A stretch of DNA of 64,000 bases from Triticum aestivum. Lineage: Eukaryota; Streptophyta; Magnoliopsida; Poales; Poaceae. The position numbers were made by a program, and so were the translations under genes. The notes under the pieces were generated by a model, which did no database searches, had not been told where the DNA came from, and was given only the letters and a program-made list of their open reading frames with translations. The stretch lies in the NCBI RefSeq assembly GCF_018294505.1, contig NC_057797.1, positions 129,272,051-129,336,050 of the forward strand, written 5' to 3'. Positions 57,990 through 64,000 of this stretch are shown piece by piece; the first letter of the stretch is position 1; each line of letters opens with the position of its first letter.

Positions 57990-59369
57990 GTGCTTGCATT
58001 ACCCAACTTTGAAAAACCCTTTGAGATTCATCGTGATGCTAGTGGTAATGGCATAGGAGGTGTGTTAACGCAAGGGAAGCACCCCATAGCTTACTTTAGT
58101 GAGGAACTTTCCAGAGCGCAACTCAATTACGCCATCTATGACAAAGAGTTATATGCTTTAGTGCGAGTTTTGCATGAATGGGAACACTATCTTGGACCTC
58201 ATGAATTTATCATTCATACCGATCATGAAACGCTTAAATACCTTAAGGGTCAAACCAAGTTGAACAAGTGTCATGCTAAGTGGAGTGAATTCATTGAGTC
58301 TTTTCCTTATGTCATCAAGTACATCAAAGGTAAGGAAAATATTGTGGCAGACGCTCTTTCCCGCATATGCATGCTTGTTACTCAACTTGAATTGGATATC
58401 ATTGGCTTTGAGCACATAAAAGACTTGTATGAGAATGATCTTACTTTTGATCTTCCTTATACCAAATGTTTGACGCATACCTCTTGGGAACGCTATTACT
58501 TCAAAGATGTATATCTTATGGGAGCTAACAAACTTTGCATCCTCGAGTCTTCTCTTCATTTGTTGCTTTTGCAGGAATCTCATGGAGGAGGACTAATTGG
58601 ACATTTTGTATGCGACAAGACTTTTGCTACACTCTCCAAGAACTATTATTGGCCAAAGATGTTTCACGATGTCAACCGCTTCACCAACCGATGCTCTAAA
58701 TGTCGCAAAGCTAAGTCTAAAGCTCAATCCCATGGCCTTTACATGCCTCTCCCAATTCCATATCAACCATGGGAAGATATTAGCATGGATTTTGTACTTG
58801 GATTGCCTAGGACTAGAAATGGAAAGAATTCGGTATTTGTTGTTGTGGACCGATTCTCTAAGATGGCACATTTCATTCCTTGCAACAAGATAGACGATGC
58901 TTCACATGTTGATAATCTCTTTTGTACGAAAATATTATGTCTACATGGAGTGCCAAAGACGATCGTCTCAGACCGCGACGTCAAGTTCCTAAGCTACTTT
59001 TGGAAGACCCTATGCGCCAGGCTCGGAATCAAGCTACTCTTCTCCACGGCGTACCATCCACAAACAGACGGCCAAACGGAAGTGACCAACCGCACACTCT
59101 CCGCTCTACTTTGCGTGCTCATCATGAAGAACATCAAGGAGTGGGAGGAGTGCCTACCCATCGCCAAGTTCGCCTACAACCGAGCAAGACACTCAATAAC
59201 CGACAAGTCCCCTTTTGAGGTCATCTACAGATTCAACCCATTGTCCCCATTGGACATTCTCCCTCTACCACTACAAGAGCGCATCAATATGGACGCAAGT
59301 GCACGTGTGAACCATCTCAAGAAGGTGCATGAAGATACAAGGAACACCATCGAGCGCCAAGTACAATGA
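57990..59369 (+). pseudogene. Element E copy 2 RNase H and integrase (open frame)
   Basis: 459 codons without interruption. RNase H has [29 protein letters not shown] and VADALSR, so its acidic residues are kept. Integrase: zinc pair CSKCRKAK, first Asp in SMDFVLG, second in VSDRDV, Glu in DGQTEVTNR, all present. It ends at TGA 59367-59369, the position of the stop shared with copy 1. The C-terminal part then runs about 90 bases in frame (QPMVFDIGDLVWLHL) to the F junction at 59462. Confidence 0.85.
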
Positions 59370-59462
59370 CTTGCGACCAAGCCCAACATCAACATGCAAC
59401 CCATGGTATTCGACATTGGTGATCTTGTGTGGCTACACCTTCACAAAGACCGCTTCCCCAAT

Positions 59463-59941
59463 GTCGGTGTCAAAACCAGCGGATCTCGGGTAGGGGGTCC
59501 CGAACTATGCGTCTAAGGTCGATGGTAACAGGAGACAGGGGACACACTGTTTAACCAGGTTCGGGCCCTCTCTATGGAGGTAATACCCTACTTCCCCCTT
59601 GATTGATCTTGATGAATATGAGTATTACAAGAGTTGATCTACCACGAGATCGTAATGGCTAAACCCTAGAAGTCTAGCCTGTATGACTATGATATTGAGT
59701 ATCTCCCCTCTGGACTAAGTCCTCCGGTTTGTATAGGCACCGGGAGGATCTAGGGTTACACAGGGTCGGTTACAAGGAAGGAAATCCACATATTTGGTCG
59801 CCAAGCTTGCCTTCCATGCCAAGAAGAGTCCCATCCGGACACGGGTGCAGTCTTCGGTCTTCGTGTTCTTCACAGCCCATCAGTCCGGCCCATGACTAAC
59901 AGGTCGGACGCCCGAGTACCCCTTAGTCTAGGACTCCATTA
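59463..59941 (-). repeat. Element F: lone gypsy LTR
   Basis: About 479 bp. Reads TGTCGGTGTCAAAACC at the left and GGACTCCATTA at the right; in minus orientation this is the LTR type TGAGGGAGTCC...TTTGACACCGACA, abundant in Triticeae (Fatima-type by memory, tentative), with a mutated first base region. No TSD and no internal sequence. It truncates element E copy 2. Confidence 0.65.
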
Positions 59942-59945
59942 GTAG

Positions 59946-61405
59946 TGTAACACCCCAAGACCGGAGCTTCAGATGCCTTCCATGGTTTCTGAGATCCGTC
60001 ATGTGATTTGATTGGTTCGTTGCTTTCATTTTTGCATCATGTGCATTGCATCATGTCATCTTGCACCTCTTCTTAAAACTCATCCAATTAAATTGTATGG
60101 ATCTTCGATTCATTTAAATCGAGGGATACTCACTATGGTGATTTCTCTTTAAAACATATTCTCCCAGTATTTTAGGGAGCTATAAAAATTATATTCCAAT
60201 AATTTGGAATCACCCATAAACACACTTGCAAAATATCCCAATGCCTTTGCTATCTTAATTCTTGGTCTCCAACCTTGCCATATATTCTTTCATCATATTC
60301 CGGAGCTCCACCAAAAATCCGAACATTTTTGGACCTTCCCAAACCTCACTTCCTATTCAAATCATTTGAATTTAAATCAAATGATTTTGAATTTAATCTT
60401 TCAATCTTGGCCACTTGTATTTTCTTGGAACGAGCACATTTTTGTGAGTCCAGGAAAATTATCCGCATGTCCAACTTCTTCCCCTAACACCTCCTTCCTT
60501 TTTCTTCTCTTTTTTGTTTTTTTGTTCTAGAAATAAGAATAAGGGAGAGAGAGAGCCCCTGCCAGCTCTACCAGGCCGGCCAACCAGCAGACCAACCGTA
60601 CCGCGTCGGTCCATCTTCTCCTAGGCCCATCCCTAGGCCCAGCCACGCCACGCCACGCCCCGACCTAACCCTACCCCAATCCCGATCGATCCCCATCTCT
60701 TTCCCTCGAGCACCGCCGAACCATCGTCCCTCTCCCTCGATCCCCTCCTTCCTCACGATGCCCTTGCTACCTCCCCTCCTCCGTGTCGCCTCCTCCCGAT
60801 GGCGTCGCGCCCGGCCTCTCGTGCCAGAACTCTTAGAGCCCGAGCTTCCCCGAGCGCCTCCTCCTTGCTGCCTCGCCTGTCGCCGAGCAGGAGCTCCGCC
60901 ACCTCGACTCCCGGTCTGGCCTCCGTCGGCCGCTCCCTCCCCGGTCTCCGACCTCGTCCAGGCCACCCTGCCGTCGCCCCTGCTGCCCTCACCCATGACC
61001 TACTCCCTCCATGTTCGGCCTCGACTGGCGCTAGCCTCCCTTGTCTCCTTGGCCAAGCTGCTTCCATGCTATGGCGCCGCCCTCTGCTTCAGCCGAGCAG
61101 TACCGCCGTCGCTTCCCCGAGCTCCCTCCTGCACCTGACCACGTCTAGCTAGATAACTCCGCGCCTTCGTCCTGCTACTGCCACACGACATCTCCGCGTC
61201 GGCCACCAACTCGTCCTCGAGCTTTGAACCTTGTCCTTGGCGCCGGTCTCCTTACAAGAAGCCGCAGTTGCAAGTCTCCAGCGTAGCCCAACGAGCCGCC
61301 GCTCCTTCCCTCGCTGCCCGCATGATGCTGCCTCCATTGCACCCTCCCCGAGCAGGAGCACTTTGGGTTCGCCAAGTACATCTACACGGTGATGCGCCAA
61401 GTACC
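59946..61405 (+). repeat. Element G: Tekay-like LTR fragment
   Basis: Begins TGTAACACCCC, the start of D-type LTRs, followed by similar CATGTGCATTGCATCATG text. It has an AT-rich left half with an inverted repeat (60357-60390) and a very GC-rich right half (60560-61380), like D's LTR. No GGTGTTACA end is present; it breaks off at the copia junction near 61405. Frames on both strands in the GC-rich half lack domains and are not called as genes. Confidence 0.5.
60357..60390. repeat. AT-rich inverted repeat
   Basis: TCAAATCATTTGA, spacer ATTTAAA, TCAAATGATTTTGA. The arms pair with one bulge. Confidence 0.7.
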
Positions 61406-62362
61406 TTCATAGTTCGAAGGTTTACCATTGTCTAACAACATGATTTCTAGGACAGGGTTGTCATACCACTCTGGTGTGGAATGTGTCCTTGTGGACCTAC
61501 GAAGTTCAGTAGCAACTTGATCCAAAGTTTCATGATCATCATCATTAACTTCCTCTCTAGTCAGTGCAGGCACCATAGAAACATTTTCTTGAGCTGCGCC
61601 ACTTTCCGGTTCAAGAGGCAGTACCTCATCAAGTTCAACTTTCCTCCCACTTACTTATTTCAAGAGAAACTCTTTCTCTAGAAAAGGATCCATTCTTGGC
61701 AACAAAGATCTTTCCTTCGGATCTGAGGTACAAGGTATACGCAATAGTTTCCTTAGGGTATCCTATGGAGACAAAATTTTCTGACTTGGGTTCGAGCTTT
61801 TCAGGTTGAAGTTTCTTGACATAAGCATCACATCCCCAAACTTTCAGAAACGACAGCTTAGGTTTCTTCCCAAACCACAATTCATATGGTGTCGTCTCAA
61901 CGGATTTCGACGGAGCCCTATTTAAAGTGAATGCGACAGTCTCTAAAGCATAACCCCAAAATGATAGCGATAGATTGATGAGAGACATCGTAGATCGCAC
62001 CATATCCAATAGAGTGCGATTACAGCATTCGTACACACCATTACGCTCAGCCGCTGAGGTGTTCCAGGCGGCATGAGTTGTGAAACAATTCCACATTTCC
62101 TTAAGTGTGTGCCAAATTCATGACTCAAATATTCTCCTCCATGATCTGATCGCAAGAACTTTATTTTCCTGTCACGTTGATTCTCTACCTCATTCTGAAA
62201 TTCCTTGAACTTTTCAAAGGTCTCAGACTTGTGTTTCATTAAGTAGACATATCCATATCTACTCAAGTCATCCGTGAGGGTGAGAACGTAACGATAGCCA
62301 CCACGAGCCTCAATGCTCATTGGACCGCACACATTAGTATGTATGATTTCCAATAAGTTGGT
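61406..62362 (-). pseudogene. Element H integrase core and linker to RT
   Basis: The first catalytic Asp is changed to Asn (HTNVCGPM, codon 62333-62335). The second is present in FLRSDHGGEY. The Glu lies in NGVYECCNRTLLDMVRS after a frameshift between 62096 and about 62030. Then comes APSKSVETTPYELWFGKKP, KVWGCDAYVK and the linker with RRSTRTHSTPEW. A stop after the KWEES segment near 61635 and the missing Asp make it inactive. The frame ends in the G junction. Confidence 0.83.
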
Positions 62363-62365
62363 TGT

Positions 62366-62960
62366 TCACTCCATTGTTCCAGAGAACGGAGTCTTGGTCA
62401 TTGTTCTCATGAGGCATGGTTTGCACGTGTCAAATGACTCATAATAAAGAGACTCCAAAAGTCCATCTGCATGGAGTTTCTTCATGCATTTGACACCAAT
62501 GTGACTAAGGCGGCAGGGCCACAAGTATGTAGGACTATCATTGTCAACCTTACACTTCTTGGTATTCACACTATGAATATGTGTAACATCACGTTCGAGA
62601 TTAAACAAGAATAAACCATTGACCAGCGGGGCATGACCATAAAACATATCTCTCATATAAATGGAACAACCATTATTCTCGGATTTAAATGAGTAGCCAT
62701 CTCGCATTAAATGAGATCCAGATACAATGTTCAAGCTCAAAGCTAGTACTAAATAACAATTATTGAGGTTTAAAACTAATCCCTTAGGTAAATGTAGAGG
62801 CAACGTGCCGACGGCTATCACATCAACCTTGGAACCATTACCGACGCGCATCGTCACCTCGTCCTTCGCCAGTCTCCGCTTATTCCGCAACTCCTATTTT
62901 GAGTTACAAATATGAGCAACCGCACCGGTATCAAATACCCAGGAGCTACTACGAGCGCTG
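62366..62960 (-). pseudogene. Element H protease and GAG-pre-integrase domain
   Basis: Protease motif WVFDTGAVAHIC around 62910-62950, followed by a TAG after CNSK. The next frame (62890-62366) reads VGNGSKVDVIAVGTL and LNNCYLVLALSLNIVS, then the zinc region LWPCRLSHIG with CKPC, where the first His of HHCC is Pro. Typical copia order. Confidence 0.82.
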
Positions 62961-62984
62961 GTTAGGTACACATCAATAACATGT

Positions 62985-63840
62985 ATATCACATACACCTT
63001 TGGTATTACCGGCCTTCTTATCCGCTAAGTACTTGGGGCAGTTCCGGTTCCAGTGACTGTTTCCCTTGCAATAAAAGCACTCAGTCTCAGGCTTGGGTCC
63101 ATTCTTTGGCTTCTTACTGGCAGCTTGCTTACCGGGCAGGGCAACTCCCTTGCCGTCCTTCTTGAAGTTCTTTTACCCTTTCCTTTCTTGAACTTAGTGG
63201 TTTTATTCACCATCAACACTTGATGTTCCTTTTTGATCTCCACCCCCGCTGATTTCAGCATTAAATATACCTCAGGAATGGTCTTTTCCATCCCCTCCAT
63301 ATTGAAGTTCATCACAAAGCTCTTGTAGCTAGGTGGAAGCGACTGAAGGATTCTGTCAACGACCGCATCATCCGGGAGATTGACTCCCAGCTGAGACAAG
63401 CGGTTGTGCAACCCAGACATCTTGAGTATGTGCTCGCTGACAGAACTATTCTCCTCCATCTTACAACTATAGAACTTGTCAGAGACTTCATATCTCTTGA
63501 CTCGGGCATGAGCTTGGAAAACAATTTTCAGCTCTTGGAACATCTCATATGCTCCGTGCTGCTCAAAACGCTTTTGGAGCCTTGGTTCTAAGCTGTAAAG
63601 CATGCCGCACTAAACTAGTGAGCAATCATCACTTCGTGATTGCCAAGCGTTCATAACATCTTGAGTTGCTGGGAAAATAGGTGCATCACCTAGCGATGCT
63701 TAAAGGACATATGCTTTCTTGGCACCTATGAGTATAATCCTCAGGTTATGAACCCAGTCCGTGTAGTTGCTACCATCGTCTTTCAGCTTGGTTTTCTCTA
63801 GGAACGCGTTGAAGTTGAGGGCAACATTAGCGTGGGCCAT
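62985..63840 (-). pseudogene. Element H gag
   Basis: The ATG at 63838-63840 starts MAHANVALNF, then TDWVHNLRIIL. In-frame stops occur after KKAYVL and after DDCSLV. From 63603 the frame is open: LEPRLQKRFEQHGAYEMFQEL, KMEENSSVSEHILKMSGL, ILQSLPPSYKSFVMNFNM (a UBN2-type capsid). A frameshift near 63170 precedes a zinc knuckle CFYCKGNSHWNRNC at about 63040-63080. Confidence 0.83.
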
Positions 63841-64000
63841 TTGATCTGCAAGACATATTGCAAAGATTTTTAGACTATGTTCATGATAATTAAGTTCATC
63901 TAATCAAATTATTTAATTAACTTCCACTCGGACAGACATATCCCTCTAGTCATCTAAGTGATAAATGATCCGAATCGACTAGGCCATGTCCGATCATCAC
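63841..64000 (-). other. Element H 5' leader
   Basis: AT-rich sequence upstream of gag; no primer site recognised before the window ends. Confidence 0.55.

Larger units (their letters stand above)
44116..59462 (+). mobile_element. Element E: tandem CRM-like chromovirus array (LTR-internal-LTR-internal, truncated)
   Basis: LTR1 44116-45135, internal copy 1 45136-51875, LTR2 51876-52921, internal copy 2 52922-59462. Copy 2 is cut off by LTR F in the integrase C-terminus, so a third LTR is missing. Each internal region starts with an initiator-Met-like primer site and carries gag-PR-RT-RH-IN. The reading frame of copy 1 continues into LTR2, as in CRM-lineage chromoviruses. The two copies are very similar and share two stop codons. 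Flank AATCC (44111-44115) has no partner in the window. Confidence 0.85.
61406..64000 (-). mobile_element. Element H: truncated copia (Ty1) retrotransposon
   Basis: Minus strand: gag from 63840, zinc knuckle, protease, integrase to 61406, where the RT part is cut off by element G. Gag-PR-IN order is diagnostic of copia. 63841-64000 is its leader; the 5' LTR lies outside the window. Confidence 0.85.

Noticed and set aside
60568..61152. Overlapping GC-rich frames on both strands that could suggest a gene
   Set aside because: No domain, low-complexity Ala/Arg/Pro content, and position matches the GC-rich half of a Tekay-like LTR.

Overview
This window looks like intergenic DNA from a large grass genome of the wheat/barley group (Triticeae). 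Almost every base belongs to LTR retrotransposons inserted into one another. The assignment rests on Ty3/gypsy and copia polyproteins of grass type, a Stowaway MITE with the TIR core CTCCCTCC, and LTRs that I recognise from memory as Triticeae-like; family names are tentative and given only as such. I see no intact host gene, no tRNA or rRNA gene and no CRISPR. The only possible host-derived pieces are a B3-domain-like fragment at the left edge and gene-like fragments inside a Helitron-like insertion.

Left 42 kb: a four-level nest, reconstructed from LTR ends and target-site duplications (TSDs). Element A, a Tat-lineage gypsy on the minus strand, holds 1-2333 and 37659-42149. Element B, an Athila-lineage gypsy on the minus strand (2334-37658, TSD AGGGT), sits in A between its second RNase H and its integrase. 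Element C, a non-autonomous Athila-related element on the plus strand (8421-33552, TSD TCATG), sits inside B's reverse transcriptase. Element D, a Tekay-type chromovirus on the minus strand with 4.26-kb LTRs (10721-24986, TSD GTAAT), sits inside C's gag. A Helitron-like insertion (about 29159-31985) carrying a Stowaway MITE and gene fragments replaces C's 3' end. Removing each insertion restores the reading frame of its host element.

D is the most remarkable object. Most of its gag, protease and reverse transcriptase are replaced by 2794 bp of its own LTR in inverted orientation (16862-19655). A transcript from its 5' LTR would contain both LTR arms head to head around a loop of about 1.3 kb, so it should fold into a long hairpin RNA. 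In one stretch the inverted arm and the two LTRs are about equally different from one another, which suggests the rearrangement arose with the insertion itself.

Right 22 kb: 42150-44115 is a decayed retrotransposon remnant. Positions 44116-59462 hold a tandem LTR-internal-LTR-internal array of a CRM-like chromovirus (element E, plus strand); its two internal copies share two nonsense codons. It is cut off by a lone gypsy LTR (F, 59463-59941), followed by a Tekay-like LTR fragment (G, 59946-61405) and a truncated copia element on the minus strand (H, 61406 to the end).

How the parts relate: B keeps nearly complete gag-PR-RT-RH-IN coding capacity. C has only gag and protease, but shares B's tRNA-Asp-type primer site and a GC-rich LTR module, so B-type elements are plausible helpers for C. 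D, E and H are damaged copies.
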